Shown here: one piece after another, positions 1 through 11,955 of the stretch
How the letters are laid out: each line of letters opens with the position of its first letter
How positions within the stretch are numbered: the stretch's first letter is position 1
DNA from: Bufo bufo
Lineage: Eukaryota > Chordata > Amphibia > Anura > Bufonidae
Assembly: GCF_905171765.1 (NCBI RefSeq)
Contig: NC_053397.1
Location: 110,563,295 to 110,627,294 of the forward strand
Direction: 5' to 3'
Length of the DNA stretch: 64,000 nt
Position numbers and translations under genes: made by a program
The notes under the pieces: generated by a model
Told to the model about the DNA's origin: nothing
Databases searched by the model: none
Seen by the model: the letters and a program-made list of their open reading frames with translations, nothing else

Positions 1-235
1 GTCTCCCTGAGGCCTAGTAACAAAGACAGTGGGGAAACAACGAAATATAAAAGGGAAGTAACACTTAACTTCTGAAGTAAATAGACGAGCAGGAACTCAG
101 AAGTCGACAACACACCAGCTCTTCCAGTACAAAACTGAAGCTATCCACCGCATAGCATGATGGGTGAAGCCAGACTAAATAGAGGAGTTGTAAGGACCAC
201 TAAGCTACACCTGAGACAAGAGGTTTGGTCATTAC

Positions 236-3200
236 TAGAGTTGAGCGAACCCGAACTGTCAGGTTTGTACCGAACTTTAGGGTTTTCGGCACCCGGACCC
301 GAACATTTACGTAAAAGTTCGGGTTCGATTTTTTTATGGCGCTTTTTGAAAGGCAGCAAAGCAGCCAATCAACAAGCGTCATACTACTTGACCAAAAGGC
401 CAGCCATGCCTACCAGTCTGTCACATCACCCCCGTGCATATCGGGTAACCTGTCTGATCTTCAAGTCATGCAGCAGTCTCTTATGCTGTTTGAAGACTCT
501 GCTGGCAGAGTTTCCCAAGGGCATCCACCTAGCCCTTGCCCTGAGGTGGAAGACATAGAATGCACTGACGCACCGCAACTTATGTTTCCTGATGAGGACA
601 TGGGAATACCACCTCAGCACGTCTCTGATGATGACGAAACACAGGTCCCAACTGCTGCGTCTTTCTGCAGTGTGCAGACCGAAAAGGACGTCAGGGAGGA
701 AGACTGGGTGGAAGACGATGCAGGGGACGATGAGGTCATAGACCCCACATGGAATGAAGGTCATGCCACTGACTTTCAGCGTTCGGAGGAAGAGGCAGTG
801 GTGAGACCGAGCCAACAGCGTAGCAAAAGCGGGAGCAGGGTGCAAAAGCAGAGCAGCCGTCGCCAAAACAGTTCGCCTGCTACTGGCCACCGTCACCAGG
901 GACCGAGCACACCAAAGGTAGCATCAAGGAGTTCCCTGGCATGGCACTTCTTCACACAATGTGCTGACGACAAGACCCGAGTGGTTTGCACGCTGTGCCA
1001 TCAGAGCCTGAAGCGAGGCATTCTGAACCTTAGCACAACCTGCATGACCAGGCATCTACATGCGAGACACGGGCTGCAGTGGAGTAAGCACCTTCAAAAC
1101 CAAGAAAGGGCCCCTCCTGCTCCCTCTTCTGCTGCTGCCTCGGCCTATTTCTCCGCCTCTGGAGGAACGTTGGCACCTGCAGCCCAAACAGAGGATGTGC
1201 CACCAACAACAACACCTCCGTCACCAAGCATCTCCACCATGTCACACGGAAGCGTTCAGCTCTCCATCTCCCAAACCTTTGATAGAAAGCGTAAATTCCC
1301 ACCTAGCCACCCTTGATCCCTGGCCCTGAATACCAGCATTTCTAAACTACTGGCCTTTGAAATGCTGTCATTCAGGCTGGTGGAGATGGACAGCTTCAAA
1401 CAGCTCATGTCGCTTGCTGTCCCACAGTACGTTGTTCCCAGCCGCCACTACTTCTCCAGGACAGCCGTGCCCTCCCTGCACAACCAAGTATCGGATAAAA
1501 TCAAGTGTGCACTGCGCAACGCCATCTGTGGGAAGGTCCACCTAACCACAGATACGTGGAGCAGTAAGCACGGCCAGGGATGCTATATCTCCCTAACTGC
1601 ACACTGGCAGCTGGGCCCCAGGCGTTTGGTGCACATCCTTCCGCCGCCAAGGATCGCAGGGCATCATTCTTTGCCTCCTGTTGCCTCCTCTTCCTACTCT
1701 GATTCCTCCTCCTCTTCTACCACCTCCTCATCCAGTCAGCAACAGACCTTCACCACCAACTTCAGCACAGCCAGGGGTAAACGCCAGCAGGCCTTTCTGA
1801 AACTGATGTGTTTGGGGGACAGGCCCCACACCGCGCAGGAGTTGTGGCGGGGTATAGAACAACAGACCGATGAGCGGTTGCTGCCTGTGAGCCTCAAGCC
1901 TCGATAATGGGCGAAATCTCGTTGCAGCTCTGGGACTAGCTGTTTGACGCACATCCCTTGCCTGGCGCATGTGCTGAATTTGGTGGTGCAGAAATTCATT
2001 CACAACTACCCCGACATGTCAGAGCTGCTGCGTAAAGTGCGGGCCATCTGTGCGCGCTTCCGGCGTTCTCATCCTGCCGCCGCTCGGCTGTCTGCTCTAC
2101 AGCGTAATTTCGGCCTTCCCGCTCACTGCCTCATATGCGACGTGCCCACCAGGTGGAACTCCAACTCCTCCATGCTGGAGAGACTGTGCAAGCAGCAGCA
2201 GGCCATAGTGGAGTTTCAGCTGCAGCACGCACGGGTGAGTCGCACTGCAGAACAGCAACACTTTACCACAAATGACTGCGCCTCCATGCGAGACCTGTGT
2301 GCCCTGTTGCGCTGTTTCGAGTACTCCACCAACATGGCCAGTGGCGATGACGCAGTTTTCAGCGTTACAATACCACTTCTATGTCTCCTTGAGAAAACAC
2401 TTAGGGCGATGATGGAAGAGGATGTGGCCCAGGATGAGGAGGAGGAAGAGGGGTCATCTCTAACACTTTCAGGCCAGTCTTTTAGAAGTGGTTCAGAAAG
2501 AGGATTTTTGCAACAGCAGAGGCCAGGTACAAATTTGGCCAGCCAGGGCCCACTACTGGAGGACGAGGATGAGGAGGATGGGGATGAAGCATGTTCACAG
2601 CGGGGTGGCAACCAACGCAGCTCGGGCCCATCACTGGTGCGTGGCTGGGGGGATACGGAGGACGCAGACGATACGCCTCCCACAGAGGACAGCTTGTCCT
2701 TACCTCTGGGCAGCCTGGCACACATGAGCGACTACATGCTGCAGTGACTGCGCAACGACAGTAGAGTTGCCCACATTTTAACGTGTGCTGACTACTGGGT
2801 GGCCACCCTGCTGGATCCCCGTTACAAAGACAATGTACCGTCCTTAATTCCCTCACTGGAGCGGGATCGGAAGATGCGCGACTACAGACGCACGCTGGTA
2901 GACGCGCTTCTCAGTCCATTCCCGACTGACGCCGGGGGACAAGTGGAAGCACAAGGCAAAGGCAGGGGAGGAGGAAGAGGTCACCAACGCAGCTGTGTCA
3001 GCGCCAGCACCTCAGAAGGCAGGGTTAGCATGGCCGACATGTGGAAAAGCTTTGTCACCTCGCCGCAACAACCGGCCCCAACTGCTGATATGGAGCGTGT
3101 TAGCAGGAGGCAGCATTTGAACAACATGGTGGAACAGTACCTGTGCACACGACTACACGTACTGACTGATGGTTCTGCCCCATTCAACTTCTGAGTCTCC

Positions 3201-4208
3201 AAATTGTCCACATGGCCAGAGCTTGCCATGTATGCCTTGGAGGTGCTGGCCTGCCCTGCAGCCAGTGTACTCTCTGAATGTGTATTTAGCACGGCAGGAG
3301 GCGTCATTACAGACAGACGCAGCATCATTTATACCACCATCAAACATACATTCTTGTACTCAAGTCAAGTGCAATGATTCTTTGTTTTCTTTTTTCTTTT
3401 ATTTGTCCCAATATTTTGGGGGCTACCTACACCAATAAAAAATAAAATAAAATAAAAAACATTGATGGCTGCCTCCTCCTCCTCTATTGCTGCCTCCACC
3501 TTCAACACCACATTCATTGTATGCCTTGGAGGTGCTCTCTGAACGTGTATTTAGCACGGCAGGAGGCATCATTACAGACAGACGCAGCCGTCTGTCCACA
3601 GCCAACGTGGACAAGCTCACGTTCATTAAAATGAACCAGGCTTGGATCCCTCAGGACTTGTCTGTACCTTGTGCAGAATAGACAGTTCTAACAGCCTCAA
3701 CCATCCATCCTTGTACTCAAGTGCACTTATTCCTTTTTTTTTTTATATGTCCCAATATTTTGGGGGATACCCCTATGTAAAAATGCAAAATAACACACAT
3801 CTGTGTTGGCTACCTATTCCTCCTTTGCCGCCGCTTCCATCTAGACCGCCGCGTGAGCCTACACGGCCACATCCACCCATTCACCGCCTCCTCAACCTCT
3901 TCCTCCTACATCATTCCTAATTTTTATTTTTTTAAGGTCTTCTATGTTTTTTTAATTCATTTCCCGATCCACATTTGTTTGCAGAGCATTTGCCATGCTC
4001 TTAAGCACATTTTGTTGTCTTTTGCAGCCCTCTAGCTCTTTCCATTAAATTTTTACAGCCATTTTAGTGCTCAAAAGTTCGGGTCCCCATTGACTTCAAT
4101 GGGGTTCGGGGTCAAGTTCGGGTCAAGATCGGGTCCCGAACCCGAATTTTTTTTTCAAATTCGGCCGAACCTGCCGAACCCGAACATCCAGGTGTACGCT
4201 CAACTCTA
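236..4208 (+). mobile_element. hAT transposon copy 1 (ZBED/Ac type)
   Basis: The 3973-bp element has terminal inverted repeats TAGAGTTGAGCG at 236 and CGCTCAACTCTA ending at 4208. It is flanked by the 8-bp duplication GTCATTAC (228-235 and 4209-4216), the hAT hallmark. Subterminal GGGTTCGGGTTCG-like motifs lie inside both ends. It carries a broken transposase on the plus strand. Compared with copy 2 it has lost the promoter, leader and N-terminus: the sequence jumps near 385-410 from the left-end region straight into transposase codons. It is inserted in the LTR of gypsy copy 1. Confidence 0.93.
336..3660 (+). pseudogene. hAT transposase, N-terminally deleted and frameshifted
   Basis: This is the cut-and-paste transposase of the ZBED/Ac branch of hAT. 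Translated pieces run 336-1316, 1362-1907, 1944-2747 and 2799-3194. A BED zinc finger is visible near 930-1075 (CTLC then H-x-H at HLHARH). The first catalytic region TTDTWSSKHGQG is near 1550. A helical middle with CLAHVLNL and PTRWNS follows, then acidic linkers and the C-terminal hAT dimerisation segment (YALEVLACP, FSTAGG) near 3230-3320. That dimerisation segment occurs a second time at 3515-3660. A short deletion near 1902 removes the V-C-D-N motif with the second catalytic Asp that copy 2 keeps, and stops break the frame, so it cannot be active. Confidence 0.88.
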
Positions 4209-4322
4209 GTCATTACCAGCAACAACATTGAAAACAAGTGAAACCAGCGAGGATGTCAGATCACATCACATGCAGCCAGCCTCCTAAATCTTCTGACATC
4301 TGTCATGTTAGAAATTGTGACA

Positions 4323-4630
4323 GTACCCCCCCCTTCTACGGGTGGCCTCCGGACACCCAGGACCGACTTTATCCAGATGAGCTCTGTGAAAGGCTTTAAC
4401 CAGCTGACTAGCATTAATGTCGGCCGCTGGAACCCACATCCTCTCCTTTGGTCTGAAACCTTTCCAGTGAACGAGATATTGGAGGGATCTACAGAGAATT
4501 CAGGAGTCCACTATCCTGGCGATCTGAAATTCCAGATTACCGTCCACCATGACAGGAACGGGAGGCAAGGAGGACGGTTCAACAGGTTCGACATATCTCT
4601 TCAACAACGACTTATGGAACACATTATGAA
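4323..4630 (-). pseudogene. Ty3/gypsy copy 1 pol, 3' end (chromodomain entry)
   Basis: On the minus strand this encodes the end of an integrase: FHKSLLKRYVEPVEPS followed by VDGNLEFQIARIVDS. It matches the region just before the chromodomain in gypsy copies 2 and 3. It is cut at 4630 inside the conserved H-N-V-F-H motif, where hAT copy 2 entered. The reading frame resumes beyond that hAT at about 10623 with L-P-Q-T. The polypurine tract and LTR lie immediately left. Confidence 0.85.
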
Positions 4631-5099
4631 TAGAGTTGAGCGGACACCTGGATGTTCGGGTTCGGCCGAAATTGAAAAAAAAAGTTCGGTTTCGGGATCC
4701 GAACTCGACCCGAACTCGAACCCCATTGAAGTCAATGGGGACCAAACATTTGGCCACTAAAATGGCTCTAAAACAGTCCTGGAAAGGGCTAGAGGGCTGC
4801 AAAAGGCGTCAAAATGTGCTTAAGAGCATGGCAATTGTTTTGCAAACAAATGTGGATAGGGAAATGATTCAAAATAACATAAAATACAGAAAAATTTAAA
4901 ATAACAATCTGGATCTAGGAGTAGGAGGTTGAGGAGGCGGTGGATGGGTGGATGTGGAGGTGTAGGTGGAAGCGGCGGTGAAGGAGGAATAGGCAGCCAA
5001 CACTGATTTGTGTTTTTTATTTTTTTATTGGGGTATCCCCCAAAATATTGGGACATATAACAAAATAAAACAAAGAATAAGTGCACTTGAGTACAAGAA

Positions 5100-5480
5100 T
5101 GGATGGTTGAGGCTGGTATAAATGTCTATTTTGCACAAGGTACAGACAAGTCCTGTGGGATCCATGCCTGGTTAATTTTAATAAACGTAAGCTTGTCCAC
5201 ATTGGCTGCGGCCTGTGATAATGCTCTCTGCCGTGCTAATCACACGATCACACTATACACTGGCTGCAGAGCAGGTCAGCACCTCCAAGGCTGACAAAGC
5301 TTTTCCACATTTGGGCCATGCTAACCCTGCCTTCTCAGGTTCTGGTGGTGCCCCAGCTGCGTTGGCGACCTCTTCCTCCTCCTCTGCCTTCGCCTTGTGC
5401 TTCCATTGTGCCCCCGCTGTCAAGTGGGAAAACCATCATCAGCGTGCGCTTGTAGTCGCGCATCTTCCGATCAGTAACAG
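5100..5480 (-). repeat. Second copy of the transposase 3' end inside hAT 2
   Basis: This stretch repeats, with divergence, the C-terminal coding region found at 6230-6660. The shared parts are the dimerisation segment, the linker beginning GACAAAGCTTTTCCACAT, and the CGCATCTTCCGATCA block. hAT copy 1 also has two dimerisation segments (about 3230 and 3515), so a 3' duplication predates both insertions. The second segment ends with D-K-L-T-F-I-K-M-N-Q-A-W, a more complete terminus than the first. Confidence 0.75.
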
Positions 5481-5524
5481 ATGTTTTCACAAAATTTTGT
5501 TCCCTGTCAGCAATGCAGAGCAGA

Positions 5525-5860
5525 GGTTCATTCACGGCAAAAGGGGGTTCATGTCACCCAGCAATAGAACTGACGATTTTGAGAGATTTAGGCCCCTGTC
5601 ACCCAGGCACAGAAGGGGTTCATGCACGGCAAAAGGGGGTTCATGTCACCCAGCAATAGAACACACGATTTTGATAGATTTAGGCCCATGTCAACCAGCC
5701 ACAGCAGGGGTTCATTCACGGCAAAAGGGGGTTCATGTCACCTAGCAATAGAACGGACGATTTTGAGAGATTTAGGCCCCTGTCACCCAGGCACAGCAGG
5801 GGTTTGTATACGCCAAAAATGGTAAAATGTCACCCGACAATTGAAAATACGATTTGTTTA
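5525..5860. repeat. 92-bp tandem repeat, four units
   Basis: Units start at 5525, 5617, 5709 and 5801, an exact 92-bp spacing. Each carries GGCAAAAGGGGGTTCATGTC, CAGCAATAGAAC and GATTTAGGCCC. The fourth unit is diverged. The array lies 3' of the hAT-2 transposase and is absent from hAT copy 1, so it expanded in, or was lost from, one lineage. Confidence 0.9.
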
Positions 5861-6171
5861 ATTTAGGGCACTAAAATTGGTATGTAAAAGGCAGTAAAAT
5901 GTGCTTAAGAGCATGGCAACTGCTCTGCAAACAAATGTGGATAGGGAAATAAGTTAAAATAAAATAACAAAAATTACAAATTATTAACCTACAACTCAGA
6001 GAAGGAGGTGGATATGGAGTCGGAGGTTGAGGAGGCGGTGAATGTGGTGTTGAAGGTGGAGGCAGCAATAGAGGAGGAGGAGGCAGCCATCAATGTTTTT
6101 TTATTTTTTTTTATTGGTGTAGGTAGCCCCCAAAATATTGGGACAAATAAAAGAAAAAAGAAAACAAAGAA

Positions 6172-9100
6172 TCATTGCACTTGACTTGAGTACAAGAATG
6201 GATGTTTGATGGTGGTATAAATGATGCTGCGTCTGTCTGTAATGACGCCTCCTGCCGTGCTAAATACACGTTCAGAGAGTACATTGGCTGCAGGGCAGGC
6301 CAGCACCTCCAAGGCATACAGGGCAAGCTCTGGCCATGTGGACAATTTGGAGACCCAGAAGTTAAATGGGGCAGAACCATCAGTCACCATGTTCCACCAT
6401 ATTGTTCAAATGCTGCCTCCTGCACACTCCCTATCAGCAATTGGGCCGGTTGTTGCGGCGAGGTGACAAAGCTTTTCCACATGTCGGCCATGCTAACCCT
6501 GCCTTCTGAGGTGCTGGCGCTGACACAGCTGCGTTGGCGACCTCTTCCTCCTCCCCTGCCTTCGCCTTGTGCTTCCACTTGTCCCCCGGTGTCAGTCGGG
6601 AATGCTCTCAGGAGCGCGTCTACCAGCGTGCGCCTGTAATTGCGCATCTTCCGATCACGCTCCAGTGAGGGAATTAAGGACGGCACATTGTCTTTGTAAC
6701 GGGGATCCAGCAGGGTGGCCACCCAGTAGTCCGCACACGTTAAAATGTGGGCAACTTTGCTGTCGTTGCGCAGGCACTGCAGCATGTAGTCGCTCATGTG
6801 TGCCAGGCTGCCCAGAGGTAAGGACAAGCTGTCCTCTGTGGGAGGCGTATCGTCTGCATCCTCCGTATCCCCCCAGCCACGCACCAGTGATGGGCCCGAG
6901 CTGCGTTGGATGCCACCCCGCTGTGAACATGCTTCATCCCCATCCTCATCCTCCTCCTCCTCCTCCTCCTCGTTCTCCAGTAGTGTGCCCTGGCTGGCCA
7001 AATTTGTACCTGGCCTCTGCTGTTGCAAAAATCCTTTTTCTAAACCACTTCTAAAAGACTGGCCTGAAAGTGTTAGAGATGACCCCTCTTCCTCCTCCTC
7101 GTCCTGGGCCACATCCTCTTCCATCATCGCCCTAAGTGTTTTCTCAAGGAGACATAGAAGTGGTATTGTAAAGCTGATAATGGCATCATCGCCACTGGCC
7201 ATGTTGGTGAAGTACTCGAAACAGTGCAACAGGGCACACAGGTCTCGCATGGAGGCCCAGTCATTGGTGGTGAAGTGGGGCTGTTCTTTAGTGCGACTCA
7301 CCCGTGCATGCTGCAGCTGCAACTCCGCTATGGCCTGCTGCTGCTCGCACAGTCTCTCCAGCATGTCCAAGGTGGAGTTCCACCTGGTGGGAACGTCGCA
7401 TATGAAGCAGTGAGCGGGAAGGCCGAAGTTACGCTGTAGAGCAGACAGCCGAGCGGCGGCAGGATCAGAACGCCGAAAGCGCGCACAGACGGCCCGCACT
7501 TTACGCAGCAGCTCTGACATGTCGGGGTAGTTGTGAATGAATTTCTGTACCACCAAATTCAGCACATGCGCCAGGCAAGGGATGTGCGTCAAACCGGCTA
7601 GTCCCAGAGCTGCAACGAGATTTCGCCGATTATCGCACACCACCAGGCGGGGCTTGAGGCTCACCGGCAGCAACGTCGGTCTGTTGTTCTATACCCCGCC
7701 ACAACTCCTGCGCGGTGTGGGGCCTGTCCCCCAAACACATCAGTTTCAGAACGGCTTGCTGATGTTTACCCCTGGCTGTGCTGAAGTTGGTGGTGAAGGT
7801 CTGTCGCTGACTGGATGAGGAGGTGGTAGAAGAGGAGGAGGAAGCCGAGTAGGAAGAGGAGGCAAAGAATGATGTCCTGCGATCCTTGGCGGCGGAAGGA
7901 CGTGCGCCAAACAGCTCTCCGCCTGGGGCCCAGCCTCCACTACATTTAGCTAGTGTGCAGTTAGGGAGATATAGCGTCCCTGGCCGTGCTTACTGGTCAA
8001 CGTATCTGTGGTTAGGTGGACCTTGCCACAGATGGCATTGCGCAGTGCACACTTGATTTTATCCGATACTTGGTTGTGCAGGGAGGGCACGGCTCTCCTG
8101 GAGAAGTAGTGGCGGCTGGGAACGACGTACTGTGGGACAGCAAGCGACATGAGCTGTTTGAAGCTGTCCGTCTCCACCAGCCTGAATGACAGCATTTCAA
8201 AGGCCAGTAGTTTAGAACTGCTGGCATTCAGGGCCAGGGATCGAGGGTGGCTAGGTGGGAATTTACGCTTTCTCTCAAAGGTTTGTGAGATGGAGAGCTG
8301 AAAGCTTCCGTGTGACATGGTGGAGATGCTTGGTGACGGAGGTGGTGTTGTTGGTGGCACATCCTCTGTTTGCTGGGCGACAGGTGCCAACGTTCCTCCA
8401 GAGGCGGAGGAAGAGGCTGAGGCAGCAGCAGAAGAGGGAGCAGGAGGGGCCTTTCTTGGTTTTGAAGGTGCTTACTCCACTGCAGCCAGCGTCTCGCATG
8501 TAGATGCCTGGTCATGCAGGTTGTGCTAAGGTTCAGAACGATAATGCCTCGCTTCAGGCTCTGATGGCACAGCGTGAAAACCACTTGGGTCTTGTCGTCA
8601 GCACATTGTGTGAAGAAGTGCCATGCCAGGGAACTCCTTGATGCTGCTTTTGGTGTGCTTGGTCGGTGGTGGCGGTTGCCAGTAGCAGGCAAACTGTTTC
8701 GGCGACGGCTGCTCTGCTTTTGCACCCTGCTCCCGCTTTTGCTACGCTGTTGGCTCGGTGTCACCACTGCCTCTTCCTCCGAACTCTGAAAGCCAGTGGC
8801 ACGACCTTCATTCCATGTCATGTGGGGTCTAGGACCTCATCGTCCCCTGCATCGTCTTCCACCCAGTCTTCCTCCCTGACGTCCTTTTCGGTCTGCACAC
8901 TGCAGAAAGACGACGCAGTTGGCAACTGTGTTTCGTCATCATCAGAGACGTGCTGAGGTGGTATTCCCATGTCCTCATCAGGAAACATAAGTGGTTGTGC
9001 GTCAGTGCATTCTATGTCTTCCACCCCTGGGAAAGGGCTAGGTGGATTCCCTTGGGAAACCCTGCCAGCAGAGTCTTCAAACAGCATAAGAGACTGCTGC

Positions 9101-9468
9101 ATGACTTGAGGCTCAGACAGGTTCCCCGATATGCACGGGGGTGATGTGACAGACTGATGGGAATGGGTTTCAGGCGCCACCTGTGCGCTTTCTGCAGAAG
9201 ACTGGGTCGGAGATAATGTGAACGTGCTGGATCCACTGTCGGCCACCCAATTGACTAGCGCCTGTACTTGCTCAGGCCTTACCATCCTTAGAACGGCATT
9301 AGGCCCGACCAAATATCGCTGTAGATTCTGGCGGCTACTGTGACCTGAGGTAGTAGGTTCAGTAGGACGTGTAGCTGTGGCAGAACGGCCACGTCCTCTC
9401 CCTGCACCAGAGTCTCCAACACCACCACCGCGACCATGACCGCGTCCCTTATTAGATGTTTGCCTCAT
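6172..9468 (-). pseudogene. hAT transposase of copy 2, almost full length but frameshifted
   Basis: The start is at 9468: a Met followed by a Gly/Arg-rich tail (GRGHGRGGG), the usual N-terminus of these ZBED-like transposases. Blocks are 9468-8818, 8821-8228, 8390-7950 and 7673-6384, then the dimerisation segment in another frame at about 6390-6172. A short duplication of ACATG near 8818 shifts the first frame. In the BED finger the first Cys is Phe (VFTLC instead of VCTLC). The first catalytic block reads TTDTLTSKHGQG with Trp changed to Leu. The second block VVCDN is kept. A very acidic Glu run lies near 6960. Inactive, but the best template in the window for the family. Confidence 0.88.
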
Positions 9469-9569
9469 AGTTAGCGTTCACAAAGCAAAGTAAAAATTGG
9501 TTAAGTATGTTAAAAATAATTAACCGGCATAACCGCCAATTTAAACTCTGATGTAGGGTATTGCACTTA

Positions 9570-10110
9570 ATATATATTTTTTTTAACTCTATATGACAGC
9601 GGTATTTGTGGCCTAAATGTGACTGTATTCGATGTACGTTAAATCCAAAATTATCAGTATATGAACACACGGTTTATTTCAACCGCAGTAAACAAATGGC
9701 CGTATTTGTGGCCTAAATGTGACTGTATTCTATGTACATTAAATTAAAAATGAGCAGTATATGAACACACGGTTTATTTCAACCGCAGTAAACGAATGGC
9801 CGTATTTCTGGCCTAAATGTGACTGTATTCTATGTATGTTAAATTTAAAATGAGCAGTATATGAACACACAGTTTATTTCAACCGCAGTAAACGAATGGC
9901 CGTATTTGTGGCCTAAATGTGACTGTCACCTATGCACGTGTAATCAAAGATGACCAGTATATGAAAAAAATATTTTTTTTAAACGCAGTAACCTAATGGC
10001 CGTATTTGTGGCCTAAATGTGACAGGCACTTATGCATGTGTAATCAAAGATGACCAGTATATGAAAAAAAAAATATTTAAGCACAGTCAGCAAAAAAGCT
10101 GTATTTCTGG
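9570..10110. repeat. 100-bp tandem repeat in the hAT-2 leader, about five units
   Basis: The motif GGCCTAAATGTGACTG or close variants recurs at 9610, 9710, 9810, 9910 and 10010, an exact 100-bp period. Each unit also has ATCAGTATATGAA-like and CGCAGTAA blocks. The array lies between the putative TATA box (10391-10398) and the transposase start (9468), on the minus strand, so it would be transcribed as leader. Confidence 0.9.
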
Positions 10111-10390
10111 ACTAGCAGACATGCAGATAGATAGTGCTGCACCAGCATGTCTGCATAAAATGGCTGCCTATTAGGTATTCATAGTGACAAACTGAAGTAA
10201 AAAAAAAAGTGTTTTGAAAAGAAGTTGGCTCAGTGCAGGCTTAAAAAAACTGTGCACTGCACCCACAAAACACATTGGATTGAGATTGCTGAGTTATAAG
10301 TATTTATCCCTGATCTGTCCCTGACAGCAGCAGCATCCTCTCCCTACACTAAGAATAGCAGAGTGACGTGCAGTGCTACGTGCCTCAGCC

Positions 10391-10398
10391 TTATATAG
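10391..10398 (-). promoter_or_regulatory. TATA-like box of hAT copy 2
   Basis: On the minus strand the sequence reads CTCTATATAAGGCTGAGG, a good TATA box. It lies about 150-230 bp inside the damaged left end and about 920 bp upstream of the transposase ATG. No other promoter element can be claimed. hAT copy 1 lacks this segment. Confidence 0.55.
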
Positions 10399-10622
10399 AG
10401 GCTGGGTCACATGCTGCAGTTGGCCAATCACAGCCATGCCAATAGTAGGCATGGCTGTGATGGCTTCTAAGGGCACACAGTTAAACGCTTGTTGATTGGC
10501 TGCTTTGCAGCCTTTCAAAAAGCACCATAAAAATCGCCAAACACCGAACACGAACCCGAACTTTTATGTAAATGTTCGGGTTCGGGTTCGGGTCTAGGTC
10601 CAAAAAAAGCTAAAGTTCGGTC

Positions 10623-11955
10623 TGAGAAGTCTGAGGAAGTTCTAGACGAAAGGCTAGCGGGTTAATAATGGCAGTGATCTTATAAGGACCAATAAACCTT
10701 GGACCCAACTTCCAAGAAGGTACTTTCAACTTAATGTTTCTTGTGGACAGCCACACAGAATCACCCTCTCTCAGGTCCGGACCATTCATACGTCTCTTGT
10801 CAACCATGCATTTATACTTGTTGCCCATCTTTTTCAGATTATTTAGAATTTTCCGCCAAATAGATGACAAAGAAGAAAATCATTCCTCTTCCGGTATACC
10901 AGAAGTCTCAGTACCAGAAAATGTGCCAAATTGCGGGTGGAACCCATATGCCCTAAAAAAACGGTGACTTATCAGTGGATATTTATGGCAAACTCTGCAA
11001 AAGACAAAAATGAAGACCACTTCTCCTGATTCTCCGAGACAAAACATCTCAAGTAAGTCTCCAGTCTCCAGTCAGTCTGTTTGTTCGACTGAGGATGAAG
11101 GCAGAAGAAAAGGACAATTGTACCCCCAGACAAGTACAGAACGCCTACCAGAATTTGGAAACAAACTGAGTCCCCCTATCAGACACCTCATCGGAAGTAA
11201 TACCATGTAATTTCACAATGTTATCGACAGACACTTGTGCAAGAGTTTTAGCATTAGGTAGACCTGGCAATGCTATAAAGTGCACCATTTTAGTAAAGCA
11301 ATCAACAACCACCAGAATCACAGTTTTCCCAGAAGAATTTGGTAAATCTGTGCTAAAATCCATGGATAAATGAATCCAAGGTCAGAACAGGATGGGCAAC
11401 GGATGTAAAGATCCGGAAAGGCCAGGTATGTGTCACCTTAGCACGTGCACAAGTACTACAGGCTGACACATAGTCCTCAACACACTTGCGCAATCCCAGC
11501 CACCAGAATCGACGAGAGATGAGATTGACGGTGGATCTGCTCCCTTAGACAACTGTACAATGATGTTCCTCAAACACCTTGTGACGTAATTCAACTTTCC
11601 CGGAGGGAAGGAAACCGGTGAATCTCCCTGGCCTCCAACAGCTCTGCCTCAAAGTCAAAATATAGGGTGGATATTACTACCCTTTCGGACAATATCGGAC
11701 CAGGATCTTCTGAATCACCCCCTTCCCCCCCCCCCCCCCGGAAAGCTACGCAACAAAGCATCAGCCTTGATGTTCTTAACCCCAGGGCGATAGGTGACAA
11801 TGAAATAAAATCTGGTAAAAATCAACGACCATCTGGCCTGCCTTGGGTTCAGTCGCTTAGCCGACTCCAGGTAAGCCAGATTTTTGTGATCAGTAAGCAC
11901 AGTAATAGGATGAATTGATCCTTCCAACCAATGACGCCATTCCTCATAAGCCAAC
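10623..11955 (-). pseudogene. Ty3/gypsy copy 1 pol: integrase and RNase H part
   Basis: Minus-strand pieces match a chromovirus pol. 10870-10623 is the integrase C-terminal region (GDSVWLSTRNIKLKVPSWKL, GPYKI). 11363-11145 is the catalytic core start (MDFSTDLP, VVVDCFTKM, SDRGTQFVSKFW). The zinc-binding part, near 11370-11560, is decayed. 11954-11715 is RNase H ([32 protein letters not shown]). Stops and frameshifts are frequent. A run of C's near 11725 lies at a frame change. The right edge is the TTAA where piggyBac entered. Confidence 0.87.

Larger units (their letters stand above)
1..4322 (-). mobile_element. 3' LTR of Ty3/gypsy copy 1, split by a hAT
   Basis: Bases 1-235 and 4217-4322 are one LTR cut by hAT copy 1. 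The LTR ends TGACA at 4322 and is followed at once by GTACCCCCCCC, the reverse complement of a polypurine tract, exactly as in gypsy copy 3 further right. The element therefore reads on the minus strand and this is its 3' LTR. The beginning of the LTR lies left of the window. Seen: the terminus and the neighbouring tract. Inferred: that 1-235 belongs to the same LTR, from the 8-bp duplication around the hAT. Confidence 0.7.
4631..10622 (-). mobile_element. hAT transposon copy 2, same family as copy 1
   Basis: The element lies in reverse orientation inside gypsy-1 pol. The low-coordinate end is the intact TIR TAGAGTTGAGCGG at 4631, next to the target ATTATGAA. The other end is damaged: sequence homologous to copy 1 stops at AAAGTTCGG near 10620 and gypsy codons follow, so the last 30-40 bp with the TIR and the second target duplication have been deleted. 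At about 6.0 kb it is longer than copy 1. It still has the promoter, the leader with 100-bp repeats, the N-terminus, a duplicated 3' segment and a 92-bp repeat array. Confidence 0.88.

Noticed and set aside
336..3660. A host ZBED-like gene with BED finger and hAT domain
   Set aside because: The TIRs and an 8-bp duplication enclose it, and frameshifts and a deleted catalytic block show a dead transposon rather than a domesticated gene.
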